Shown: positions 16,105 to 25,071 of the stretch, one piece after another
Position numbering within the stretch: position 1 is the stretch's first letter
Layout: the number at the start of each line of letters is the position of its first letter
Assembly (NCBI RefSeq): GCF_963674565.1
Contig: NZ_OY771430.1
Coordinates: forward strand, 2,790,001-2,854,000
Reading direction: 5' to 3'
Source of the DNA: an uncultured Carboxylicivirga sp.
Lineage (GTDB): Bacteria > Bacteroidota > Bacteroidia > Bacteroidales > Marinilabiliaceae
Length of the DNA stretch: 64,000 nt
Program-made: the position numbers and the translations under genes
The notes under the pieces: model-generated
The model's input: the letters and a program-made list of their open reading frames with translations, nothing else
Told to the model about the DNA's origin: nothing
The model's database searches: none

Positions 16105-18492
16105 TTATTTATTCTCAGTCAAGCTGAAGGTGACTCCTTTAACCGAACCTTTGGTTAATGATAGTTGATTATCTTTCTTTTCAACACTAACCTCAACCAA
16201 TTCATTGTTCGACGGCAAACAGATAAATCCACTTGCTTCTTCTGAATCACCGAAGAAAGCACGCAATTCCAATTTTGACCAATCCATATCTTTGGTACTC
16301 TGAGCCAGTTTAATATGAGGAATAATGCTTCCTTCGCGCACCAGCATTACAATTGGTATATCGCCTGCCTCAATGGTATGCCAACCTTCTGCATATAATT
16401 TACCTGTCTGATAATCTATCCAGTTTCCTTTTGGCAGATACACATTACGTTTGGTTACTTCTTCAAAAAGTGGAGCCACCAAAATATTGGAACCAAACAA
16501 ATACTCATCATCCACTAACCAGGCACCCGGATCATCAGGAAACTCAACAAACAAAGCACGCATCATAGGCAAACCTTTCTCTGTACATTGTTTTGCCTGA
16601 GCATAAATATATGGCATCAGCTCGTAGCGCATATTATCGACTTTCTTAAAATCTTCCAGAAAACTTTCACCATATTCCCATGGCTCTTTTGGCGGTGCTC
16701 CATGGCTGCGGGTATGAGATGTTAACATGCCAAAAGGAGTCCAGCGACGGTATAGCTCATCAGGTGTTTTTAAAACAAAACCTCCTATATCGTGACTCCA
16801 GAATGAAAATCCACTCAGACCAATGGATAATCCACCTCGTAAGGCAGCGGCCATAGCAGTATTTGTATTGGCAGGATCGCCTCCCCAATGTAAAGGATAT
16901 CGCTGACTACCGGCCCAGGTGCTACGTGCCCACATTATCTGTTCACCTTTAATCTCTTTGGTAATATCTGCAACGGCTTTATTATATCGCAATGGATACA
17001 GGTTATGCTCGTAAAACCCTGTTCTCCCGGATGCATAAATACCATTGTAAGGAGCAGCCTCGCCAAAATCAACTTTTATGCCACCTACACCCAACTTCAA
17101 TAAACCACCTATCTTCGCCTGATACCACTCAACCGTTTCAGGGTTCGAAAAATCCAATACCGCATCTTCGTATGGTAGATTTCCTTTGGCATTTTTTACA
17201 TACAATTCCTTTTCAACAATCTCGTCAAACAAGGTATTTTGAGGAACAAAATAAGGCAATTGCCACAAGCAGGTTTGAAAACCCTGTTTTTTTAAATCTT
17301 TAATCATCGAAGCAGCATCATCAAAACGTGACTCAGAGAATTGATAATCGCAACGCCAGTCTGTTTCGAACCAACCCGTATCAAAATGAATCACATCACA
17401 AGGCACTTCATTATCGCGAAGTTTTTTAGCTACTTCTCGCCCTTCCTCTTCTGAGAAATAAGTTATACGACTCATCCAGAAACCAAAACTCCATAGCGGA
17501 GGCATAGCTGCTTTGCCTGTCAGATCGGTATACTCATCCAAAATTTCTTTAGGATCGCCCAGAAAAACGAACAAATCCAGTGTTTCATCTCCAATCATCA
17601 ACGAATTAACACCACTGAAATACTTACCAAAATCACAGGTTATGGGAGTTGATGTATGCATAAACATTCCGTAACCACGGTTACTCATAAAAAACGGAAT
17701 AGGTTTATACATTGTCTCATTCTGTATACCGTTGGCATCATCGGTACATAGCACCACTTTTTGTCCGTGCTTATTAAATTCAGTATATGACTCTCCACAA
17801 CCAAAAATCATTTCGTTTGGCTCCAATGTAAAAGCTGCATTCACACTACGTGAATAATCCGAAGCCCTGCGCACAAAAGAAAATGGCATGATGGGCGTAT
17901 AAGTGGTTTCGGCATTATCGATATGATGATTGGTATGCGTTAATAACTTTCCTTCAGCATTATAAAAAGAAACGCGCCATGGATTAACACTGACAACCAC
18001 CTTTCCATATTCTGATACATAAACATGCTTACCATCTTCAAAAGAATACTTCCACGAATGATCGACCGGAGCGGTGCCATTAACCAACATTAGTGATGGC
18101 TGATTAACCGTTTTATCCATACCTGTTTGCATCTGCAAACGCACTGTTCGAGGTGATGCAAATTCAAGCTTAAAAGGCAAAGTTGGTGATGCCTGGTATT
18201 CACCTTCGGGAAATTCATTGGGCGTTACCGGGCGTAATACACCCAGCATATTATTGAAAGCATAGCGGGTCTTATATTCATACCTCGAATATTTAACCTC
18301 ACCGGCTCCGGTCTTTGGATCGAAAGACGAAAGTTCTTCAGCAAAATAGTAGGTATTTTTAAAATCGTAGAAATCTTTACTGATATCGACAGGCTCATTT
18401 ACCAGGCCATGATTTTGCATTTGGGCAAAGATTTGGTGTGATTCGAAAAGCAAAACACAGAAAGGAATCAACCAATAGAATTGTTTCTTCAT
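16105..18492 (-). CDS. Secreted glycoside hydrolase family 31 alpha-xylosidase
   Basis: 795 residues with a signal peptide ending near QIFAQ. The GH31 barrel has the nucleophile D475 in IKVDFGEAAP and the acid/base D539 in HWGGDPANT, followed by ALRGGLSIGLSGFSFWSHDIGG. The DFGE form of the nucleophile motif and the closeness to E. coli YicI in this block point to alpha-xylosidase rather than alpha-glucosidase. Such enzymes take xylose from the non-reducing end of xyloglucan oligosaccharides. An N-terminal beta-sandwich (to about residue 300) and a distal beta domain (IDYQTGKLYAEGWHTIEAG) complete the usual build. First gene of the GH31-GH3-GH42 operon. Gene order fits sequential removal of xylose, glucose and galactose; that is inference. 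Confidence 0.93.
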   Translation of the reverse strand: MKKQFYWLIPFCVLLFESHQIFAQMQNHGLVNEPVDISKDFYDFKNTYYFAEELSSFDPKTGAGEVKYSRYEYKTRYAFNNMLGVLRPVTPNEFPEGEYQASPTLPFKLEFASPRTVRLQMQTGMDKTVNQPSLMLVNGTAPVDHSWKYSFEDGKHVYVSEYGKVVVSVNPWRVSFYNAEGKLLTHTNHHIDNAETTYTPIMPFSFVRRASDYSRSVNAAFTLEPNEMIFGCGESYTEFNKHGQKVVLCTDDANGIQNETMYKPIPFFMSNRGYGMFMHTSTPITCDFGKYFSGVNSLMIGDETLDLFVFLGDPKEILDEYTDLTGKAAMPPLWSFGFWMSRITYFSEEEGREVAKKLRDNEVPCDVIHFDTGWFETDWRCDYQFSESRFDDAASMIKDLKKQGFQTCLWQLPYFVPQNTLFDEIVEKELYVKNAKGNLPYEDAVLDFSNPETVEWYQAKIGGLLKLGVGGIKVDFGEAAPYNGIYASGRTGFYEHNLYPLRYNKAVADITKEIKGEQIMWARSTWAGSQRYPLHWGGDPANTNTAMAAALRGGLSIGLSGFSFWSHDIGGFVLKTPDELYRRWTPFGMLTSHTRSHGAPPKEPWEYGESFLEDFKKVDNMRYELMPYIYAQAKQCTEKGLPMMRALFVEFPDDPGAWLVDDEYLFGSNILVAPLFEEVTKRNVYLPKGNWIDYQTGKLYAEGWHTIEAGDIPIVMLVREGSIIPHIKLAQSTKDMDWSKLELRAFFGDSEEASGFICLPSNNELVEVSVEKKDNQLSLTKGSVKGVTFSLTENK

Positions 18493-18593
18493 TACTCTTA
18501 AGATTTAGTTCTTTGGATTTATACCGTAAAATTACATCTACCTGCAAGTTATGAAGTGTATAAAATGTTAACAATGGCTGACATTAAGTTTCT

Positions 18594-18632
18594 GAAAAAC
18601 AAAAAGCAGAAGAACCGGAATCCTTCTGCTTT
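18594..18632 (-). terminator. Rho-independent terminator of the GH2 gene
   Basis: AAAGCAGAAG (18603-18612) pairs perfectly with CTTCTGCTTT (18623-18632), loop 10 nt. On the minus strand it is followed by TTGTTTTTC. It lies 30 nt beyond the GH2 stop and separates GH2 from the GH31-GH3-GH42 operon. Confidence 0.75.
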
Positions 18633-18661
18633 CATATAAATTGAGCTATACATTAAAACAA

Positions 18662-21472
18662 TTATTCAACCGTAATAATAAGTTTTGTGCTTTTAAGTCC
18701 GTTGGATGTTGCATTTAAAATAATTTCTCCTGACCCACTCTCATCTGGTTGAACGATAATCTGTGCTAATCCATTAAATAATTTTCTTTTCCACTGATCA
18801 GCAGTTTTCACCATTTGAATATCGCCTAAATGTTTATTTGGTTCGTCCCATTGATTTGGTGGAGCTAAAGGTAATCCAACTAAAACAAGATTATTAGTAC
18901 CTTCTTTCAACAACGAATTATCAATCTTGAACACTGCCCTATTATCTAAATCTCCTTCAATAGGTTGAATATTTACTCCATTTAAATATGCCTGCAGATT
19001 ATCTCCAACTTTTTTAGAGTACCAGATGAATTGGCCGTTGGTCACATATTCTTTTGAAAGATCAAATTCTGTTACCATCATTTTATTCTTCGAATCTTTC
19101 TCTAAAACAGCTGTTGCAGCTTCTGGCAGATCCACTTCTATTTCTCCTAAATCGTATTTCCTAATCTTAGGCGTTTGAATCACTTTATAATCATCGATAA
19201 ATTTATCTTTTTCCAATGAAGTTGGATTTCCGTTACCAACGCCAATTAGTTTTCCTAGTCCTTCTATCGTAAACTCTATTAAATTATCAGCTACTGGCAC
19301 TGCCCGGCCTTTTTTATCCAATACTTTAACCGTTACAACAGAAACATCGTTAGCGCAATTTTTCAACATGGTTTTATGCGCTGCTAACTCAATCTTATAT
19401 GGATCAGTAGTTGTTTCAACAATTTCCTCCATTATTTTTTTCCCGTTGGCATAACCAACCGCTTTTAATTTTCCGGGTTGATAAACAACAGGCCACTCCA
19501 AATGACCATTAACCTCCATTTTTTTTCGACCTTGTGTTTTACCATTCAGGAATAACTCCACTTCCTCACAGTTGCTGTATGCCCAAACCTGTATGGTATC
19601 ACCTTCTTTTCCAGTCCAGTTCCAGTGAGGAAGCAAATGTAAAACAGGCTCATTACCCCACCACGATTTCAGGTAGAAAACATTGTCTTTGGGAAAACCA
19701 CATAAATCCATCATCCCAAAATACGAGGTTATTGATGGCCATGCATAAGGTGTTGGTTCGCCTCGATAATCAAAACCAGTCCAGATAAACATTCCAGCCA
19801 GGTAATCACGTTCAGCATAATGTTTCCAGCTGGTTTCAATGGTTTCCCATGAAGGACGTGGTAAATGATCGTAGGCTCTCATATAGTGCTTTTCAGGATC
19901 ATCAAAATATATCCCACGGGTTGCCCAGGTAGAACCTTCCTCTGTACCCATTGAAGGTTGATTTGGAAATAACTCATGATGCTTATCCGTATCCCATTGT
20001 CCCAGGTAATTGTACCCCATCACTTCAACTGCTGCAGAAACACCCTGATTACAACCTCCACTTACAGCAGCATTCATCGGACGGGTTGGATCAATGGTTC
20101 GCGCAAAATTTTGCATCGTAGTGGTGATTCTCTCACCCAAAACATTACACTCAATGCCCCATTCTTCATTACCCATCGACCAAACAAAAATACTAGGATG
20201 ATTACGGTCACGACGGATCAATCGCTCTACCTCATCAAAAGCTTCCTGATGGCTTCCCATTAATCGATTTTCGTCGATAACCAAAATTCCCATTTCGTCA
20301 CACATAGACAATAATTCAGGTGTTGCCGGATTATGTGAACTACGATAAGCATTGCTTCCAAAATTCTTCAGTTGTTGCAAACGCCAGCGAATTAACTCAT
20401 CAGGCATAGCACAACCTACACCAGCATGATCCTGATGATTATTGGTTCCTTTTAGTTTTACATGTTTACCATTTAAGAAAAATCCTTTATCAGCATCGAA
20501 ATGAACTGTTCTAAAACCAGTACGGGTCTTATATTCATCAATTACTTTTCCATCCACTAAAATTTGAGTAATAACGGTATGTAAGTATGGATCCTCAAGT
20601 GACCATAAATGAGGATTACTAACAACCATTGATAAATCCACTTCACCTTTTGCCATTGCTGCTAAAGTATTTTCTTCACTTTTAGCCTCAGCCAAAACTT
20701 TACCCTCAGCATTGATTACTTGCTGACTAACAACAAATATTGATGAATCTATTCCTCGATTTTCAATCTCTGTTTTAACGGTAACGTTGGCTTTATCAGC
20801 ATCGATATCTGCATAAACAAAGGTTCCGTCTTTTTGAACATGTAAAGGTGATGTCTTGCGCAGCCAAACGTGGCGATAGATACCTGCTCCTTCGTAATAC
20901 CAACCTTCTTCGATGGTAACATCAGCCCTAACAGCAACAACATTCTCTCCGCCATAATTTATTAGGTCTGTAATATTATAACCGAAGCTCTGATAGCCGC
21001 TTGACTCATTCCCCAGATAATGTCCGTTAACCCAAACCATAGCATCCCGCGAAACTCCATCGAAATCAATAAAAATCTGCTTGCCAAAATCCTTCTCATC
21101 AATCGTAAAATGCTTACGATACCAACCCACACTAACATCCGGAAAATTTCGACCTATTGCCTTATAACCATGGCTATGGCTACCTTTGGCATCAAAAGGA
21201 ACTTCAACTGCCCAATCGTGAGGTAAATTCAAAGGACGCCATGTTCTGTCGTCGAATGAAACAGCTGCAGCTCCATCACCAAAACCTGCTTTTGCCAGAT
21301 AGGTAAAATAGCTTGTTCCGGTGTTAAAATCTTTTTCAACATCAGTCGGATGTCCGTATGTAAATTTCCAATCCTTATCAAAATTGATTCTTTCTCTAAC
21401 AACCTGGGCATATATACTCGGTATTAATACCAATAACCCTAATAACAAAGCAATTTTTCGATTTAAACTCAT
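18662..21472 (-). CDS. Secreted glycoside hydrolase family 2 enzyme (beta-galactosidase type)
   Basis: 936 residues with a signal peptide ending near SIYAQ. Domain order is that of GH2: sugar-binding jelly roll (about 25-215), immunoglobulin-like domain (about 217-325) and TIM barrel (about 327-625). The acid/base is E436 in WSMGNEEWG, and the nucleophile is probably in MGTEEGSTW (E511). Two to three C-terminal beta domains follow, including a DUF4982-like stretch (VQVWAYSNCEEVELFLNGK). The LKGTNNHQDHAGVGCAMPDELIRWRLQ block is typical of exported Bacteroidota beta-galactosidases that trim plant oligosaccharides. Monocistronic, with its own terminator and a 400-bp leader region. Beta-galactosidase is favoured over beta-glucuronidase or mannosidase by these motifs. 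Confidence 0.9.
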   Translation of the reverse strand: MSLNRKIALLLGLLVLIPSIYAQVVRERINFDKDWKFTYGHPTDVEKDFNTGTSYFTYLAKAGFGDGAAAVSFDDRTWRPLNLPHDWAVEVPFDAKGSHSHGYKAIGRNFPDVSVGWYRKHFTIDEKDFGKQIFIDFDGVSRDAMVWVNGHYLGNESSGYQSFGYNITDLINYGGENVVAVRADVTIEEGWYYEGAGIYRHVWLRKTSPLHVQKDGTFVYADIDADKANVTVKTEIENRGIDSSIFVVSQQVINAEGKVLAEAKSEENTLAAMAKGEVDLSMVVSNPHLWSLEDPYLHTVITQILVDGKVIDEYKTRTGFRTVHFDADKGFFLNGKHVKLKGTNNHQDHAGVGCAMPDELIRWRLQQLKNFGSNAYRSSHNPATPELLSMCDEMGILVIDENRLMGSHQEAFDEVERLIRRDRNHPSIFVWSMGNEEWGIECNVLGERITTTMQNFARTIDPTRPMNAAVSGGCNQGVSAAVEVMGYNYLGQWDTDKHHELFPNQPSMGTEEGSTWATRGIYFDDPEKHYMRAYDHLPRPSWETIETSWKHYAERDYLAGMFIWTGFDYRGEPTPYAWPSITSYFGMMDLCGFPKDNVFYLKSWWGNEPVLHLLPHWNWTGKEGDTIQVWAYSNCEEVELFLNGKTQGRKKMEVNGHLEWPVVYQPGKLKAVGYANGKKIMEEIVETTTDPYKIELAAHKTMLKNCANDVSVVTVKVLDKKGRAVPVADNLIEFTIEGLGKLIGVGNGNPTSLEKDKFIDDYKVIQTPKIRKYDLGEIEVDLPEAATAVLEKDSKNKMMVTEFDLSKEYVTNGQFIWYSKKVGDNLQAYLNGVNIQPIEGDLDNRAVFKIDNSLLKEGTNNLVLVGLPLAPPNQWDEPNKHLGDIQMVKTADQWKRKLFNGLAQIIVQPDESGSGEIILNATSNGLKSTKLIITVE

Positions 21473-21633
21473 AATGATGCTATACTTTTTCTATTCCAGA
21501 AATTTACTCTTATTGTTAATGACGATTTAATGAAAATCAATCGTTTTATTGCAGGATTGTATCAAACCAACAGTCATTAAATTAATTATTTAAATTGTTG
21601 CATGCAATTGAAACCTCATTCTATCGACATTGG

Positions 21634-21641
21634 CAAAAATA
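21634..21641 (-). promoter_or_regulatory. Possible -7 box of the GH2 gene
   Basis: Reads TATTTTTG on the minus strand, matching TAnnTTTG. No well-placed -33 TTG is seen; the 10-bp palindrome TTGCATGCAA would lie just downstream of the transcription start, where a repressor could act. Confidence 0.3.
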
Positions 21642-21771
21642 ATTATGGTGAGATTGCTTTAGATTATATTTTGTTTCCTGTTGGGTATGAAAATGTTAAT
21701 TTAACAATCATCCAATAAACCTATGCAGATAATTAATCAACTAATATTTAGCACTTAGCACTAAAATATTC

Positions 21772-21812
21772 AAATAAAAAAAATGTCACAAGACAATCAA
21801 AGTCCTGTGACA
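21772..21812 (-). terminator. Rho-independent terminator of the GH43-GH51 operon
   Basis: TGTCACAAGAC (21784-21794) pairs with GTCCTGTGACA (21802-21812) except for one wobble, loop 7 nt. On the minus strand it runs into ATTTTTTTTATTTG. It lies about 60 nt beyond the GH51 stop. Confidence 0.8.
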
Positions 21813-21874
21813 TATATTTCTTAAATATTATATTTACTTAAAGGTAGAAGGTCTACCTGAACTACCATTTAAAG

Positions 21875-23404
21875 CTATTCCAAAGTAATCAAAACAACAG
21901 ATTTTGCAGGAATTTTTAATTTCACTGTACCATTCTTTGGTTTGCCAACTTTAAATTCTTTTAATGATACTTGTTCCGGTTGATCAAAATCGTTTAACGA
22001 CTGTAATTTTTCTCCTGTAACAATCAGTCCTGTAGCATTTTTATATTTCTGATTATCAAAAGTATATTCAATTTCCTCGTCCTTGTTTGGATTCAAATTA
22101 CAAACAGTCATGCTTAGTTTACCATCTTTAATGGATGCTGAAGCATTTAATGCCGGAACCTGTTCATCATCCACTTTGTACATTTCTGTTTGAACATCTA
22201 AAGGAACCAAAGTAGCATCCTGATGAACACTGTACATTTTAAAGATGTAGTAAGTAGGTGTTAACAACATTTTATCCTCACGCGTTAAAATAACTGACTG
22301 TATCACATTAATCATCTGGGCAATGTTTGCCATTTTAATACGATCAGCATGATTGTTGAAGATATTCAAATGAATTCCTGCCAAGATTGCATCTCTCAAG
22401 GTGTTTTGTTGATATAGAAATCCAGGGTTTGTACCCGGCTCACAATCATACCATGCTCCCCACTCATCTACGATCATATCTATTTCCTTCTTTGGATCAT
22501 ATTTATCCATAATGGCAGAGTGATTATTAATCAACTCCTCCATATATAAGGTTTTTCTCATGGTAAGGTGATACTCGGCTTCATCAAAATCTCTGGCAGA
22601 TCCTTTATGTGACCATCCTCCGGGATGAGTATAATAATGAAGCGAAAGTCCGTCAACAATATGCTTATAGTGCTCAAGCTTCTTCATCAACACTTCTGTC
22701 CAGTTATAATCAGCAACATTAGCGCCTCCAGCAATTTTATAGTCAGCACCATGGCAATAAGTTGCATAGTTGCGATACAGGTCGGCATAATACTCTGGCG
22801 TCATATTTCCACCACAACCCCAGTTTTCGTTACCAATTCCCCAATATTTTACTTTCCATGGTTCTTCCCGTCCATTTTGTTTACGCCACTCAGTCATTGG
22901 ACTTTTATTGGATGAAGTCATATATTCAACCCACTCTTTAGCTTCGCGCACCGAACCGGATCCAACATTCAGATTAATATAGGCATCTGCACCAATCAAC
23001 TCACAAAAATCCATAAACTCATGGGTTCCAAAACTATTATCTTCCGTTACGCCTCCCCAGTGAACATTAACAATGGAAGGACGCTCACTTTTGGGTCCGA
23101 TACCATCTTTCCAGTTATATGTATCGGCAAAACAGCCTCCAGGCCATCGCAACAAAGGAATTTGCATTTCACGTAATGCATTAATCACATCTACACGAAA
23201 ACCTCGGACATTTTCAATAGATGAACCTTCGCCAACATAAAAACCATCATAAATACAACGTCCCAAATGTTCAGCAAAATGGCCATAAATATCTCTGTTG
23301 ATAACAGTTTCAGCCTTTTCAGTATTGGCCGTAATTTTGTTTTGAGCAAATACTGTTGTTGACATTAACAGTACTGCAAGAAGAAGAATAGATTGAATTC
23401 TCAT
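21875..23404 (-). CDS. Secreted GH51 alpha-L-arabinofuranosidase
   Basis: 509 residues with a signal peptide (MRIQSILLLAVLLMSTTVFAQ). Catalytic glutamates are visible: acid/base E193 in GIGNENWGCGG and nucleophile E314 in MIVDEWGAWYD. The barrel opens with YGHFAEHLGRCIYDGF and LRWPGGCFADTYNWKDGIG. The C-terminal beta-sandwich (about 375-509) ends in VVLITLE. GH51 releases terminal alpha-L-arabinofuranose from arabinan, arabinoxylan or arabino-oligosaccharides. The gene starts 10 nt after the GH43 gene ends, and the pair matches the partnership seen in the arabinan locus of B. thetaiotaomicron, where GH43 endo-arabinanases feed GH51 exo-enzymes. A predicted signal peptide puts this one in the periplasm. 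Confidence 0.95.
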   Translation of the reverse strand: MRIQSILLLAVLLMSTTVFAQNKITANTEKAETVINRDIYGHFAEHLGRCIYDGFYVGEGSSIENVRGFRVDVINALREMQIPLLRWPGGCFADTYNWKDGIGPKSERPSIVNVHWGGVTEDNSFGTHEFMDFCELIGADAYINLNVGSGSVREAKEWVEYMTSSNKSPMTEWRKQNGREEPWKVKYWGIGNENWGCGGNMTPEYYADLYRNYATYCHGADYKIAGGANVADYNWTEVLMKKLEHYKHIVDGLSLHYYTHPGGWSHKGSARDFDEAEYHLTMRKTLYMEELINNHSAIMDKYDPKKEIDMIVDEWGAWYDCEPGTNPGFLYQQNTLRDAILAGIHLNIFNNHADRIKMANIAQMINVIQSVILTREDKMLLTPTYYIFKMYSVHQDATLVPLDVQTEMYKVDDEQVPALNASASIKDGKLSMTVCNLNPNKDEEIEYTFDNQKYKNATGLIVTGEKLQSLNDFDQPEQVSLKEFKVGKPKNGTVKLKIPAKSVVLITLE

Positions 23405-23414
23405 TTTTTGTAGC

Positions 23415-24896
23415 TTATTTAAGAGGTGTTACTTTTTTACCCCAGATTCCGTGACCGCTTGGCAAAATACCACTGAACAGAATGGTTTCACATTCCTGTT
23501 CCCAATCCCATCCTCTGAAGATAGCACATTCAATTTTGCTTGTTTCATCACCCGCAAGATAAAGAACTCCATCCTTTAAATCAAAATTTTTAATTTGTTC
23601 CATTTTTTCAACTCTCACTTCACCATTTGTTGTAAAAGTTGCTTCAACAGAAACATTGAAAGCTTCTGGTTTATACTGCCAACCTCCGGGAGTATATAAT
23701 TTTTTATCGGGTATATTCTGCAACTCAATAATTTCCCATGATCCGGTTAATTCCTCCTTTTCAATCTTATCTTTATTCTCAATAATATTATATCGTTCTG
23801 GTGACAACACAGGCCAGCCATTTGATAACCAGTTCACCTCACGCACATGCATTTGCAGCGCCAGATTTTCGGGAGCCAATCTACCCTGATGCATTACATA
23901 ATACTTTCCAATATCGTTTAATACAGCACAGTGGGCATTTCCATTCCATCCGGGATGATTCTTAAACATATAACTATGAGTTAGAATTGGATAGTTATCT
24001 GTGGTATCTTTCAAATCGTTTCCAAAATAATCCAGGAAAGGACCCTCTGGTGATTCAGAACGACCAACACGCAGATTATAAAAGCTGAATAAAGAGTCAT
24101 ATGATACAAAGAGATAATACATATCCAGTTCTTCGTTGTATACAATCTCAGGGGCTTCTATCACCCGATCTTTTCCATTTTCAAGACGAGCTATCAAATG
24201 ACCTTTATCTCCGGGAGTTAAAGCTAAACCTGTTTCGGTATTCAGTTCCATGCAATATAACCCTCCAAAGTATGATCCATATACCATCCAGTCTTTACCA
24301 GTTTTTTTGTCTGTGATTACGGATGGATCAATTGCATTCATTTTACTTTCACGAGTGGTTTTCACAATTTCACCCTTATCTTCCCATGGTCCTAAAGGTG
24401 ATTCGGAAGTTGCCATACCTATAAAAGATGCATTGGATCCAAAATAAGAAACGGAGTAATATAAACGATACTCATCACCCACTTTACGTATGAAAGGCGC
24501 CCACATATTATCAGCTGCATGACCACCGTTCACACTTTTCACATATGCAAAGGCTTCATTTGGTGTCTCATCAAATACCCATCCTTCAAAATTCCAGTTT
24601 ACAAGATCTTTTGAACTTCTTATCGGAAGTTTTCCTATATGAACACTGTCATCCTTAAAATTAATATTAGGAGGTGTAAAATAGGCTCCTGTTGCATACA
24701 CATAATATGTATCACCTACTTTTATACAAGATGGATCATGAACATTGGCCGCATTCCATTGATTACGATGACTTAAACTTGAAATCTCAGTATAATCATC
24801 AGTGTATGGATTACGTTTCTTTTCAACAGGTTTCATGCTGCAAGCCTGTAGCCCAATAACACTTACCAAAATTATTAAGTAGGGAAAATATCTCAT
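23415..24896 (-). CDS. GH43 lipoprotein, endo-arabinanase-like
   Basis: 493 residues. The start at 24896 was chosen over an in-frame ATG at 24959 because MRYFPYLIILVSVIGLQAC is a complete lipoprotein signal (Cys19). The five-bladed propeller has all three GH43 carboxylates: D54 in NVHDPS, D190 in NAIDPS and E247 in IEAPEI. A C-terminal beta domain (about 400-490, LTGSWEIIELQNIP to GIWGKK) is of the kind found in extracellular endo-alpha-1,5-L-arabinanases. It is paralogous to the GH43 at 30.8-32.5 kb over both domains, but lacks that protein's long linker. First gene of the GH43-GH51 operon. An exo-arabinofuranosidase activity remains possible. Confidence 0.9.
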   Translation of the reverse strand: MRYFPYLIILVSVIGLQACSMKPVEKKRNPYTDDYTEISSLSHRNQWNAANVHDPSCIKVGDTYYVYATGAYFTPPNINFKDDSVHIGKLPIRSSKDLVNWNFEGWVFDETPNEAFAYVKSVNGGHAADNMWAPFIRKVGDEYRLYYSVSYFGSNASFIGMATSESPLGPWEDKGEIVKTTRESKMNAIDPSVITDKKTGKDWMVYGSYFGGLYCMELNTETGLALTPGDKGHLIARLENGKDRVIEAPEIVYNEELDMYYLFVSYDSLFSFYNLRVGRSESPEGPFLDYFGNDLKDTTDNYPILTHSYMFKNHPGWNGNAHCAVLNDIGKYYVMHQGRLAPENLALQMHVREVNWLSNGWPVLSPERYNIIENKDKIEKEELTGSWEIIELQNIPDKKLYTPGGWQYKPEAFNVSVEATFTTNGEVRVEKMEQIKNFDLKDGVLYLAGDETSKIECAIFRGWDWEQECETILFSGILPSGHGIWGKKVTPLK

Positions 24897-24922
24897 CTTG
24901 TTATTTCTGTTACTATTCAAAA

Positions 24923-24930
24923 CAAAATTA
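24923..24930 (-). promoter_or_regulatory. Possible -7 box of the GH43-GH51 operon
   Basis: Reads TAATTTTG on the minus strand, a TAnnTTTG match 27 nt before the GH43 start codon. A TTTG at 24957-24960 is further upstream than the usual -33 spacing. Confidence 0.33.
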
Positions 24931-25071
24931 ACCTGAGAGATAGTCCATAGAGAGGACAAACGTTTTTATAAAGTGGATAGATGTAGAATATACCAACTAA
25001 ATATTCCACCTAGTTCTGTAAAAAATAATCTGTATGTGCTAACAGCTAGAGTATTTTATATGATTACACAA

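Larger units (their letters stand above)
21473..21874. other. Intergenic region upstream of GH2
   Basis: 402 bp without a gene. It holds the GH51 terminator at 21772-21812, a perfect 10-bp palindrome TTGCATGCAA at 21598-21607, and a possible minus-strand -7 box TATTTTTG at 21634-21641. The last would give GH2 a leader of about 155 nt. Nothing else recognisable. Confidence 0.5.
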
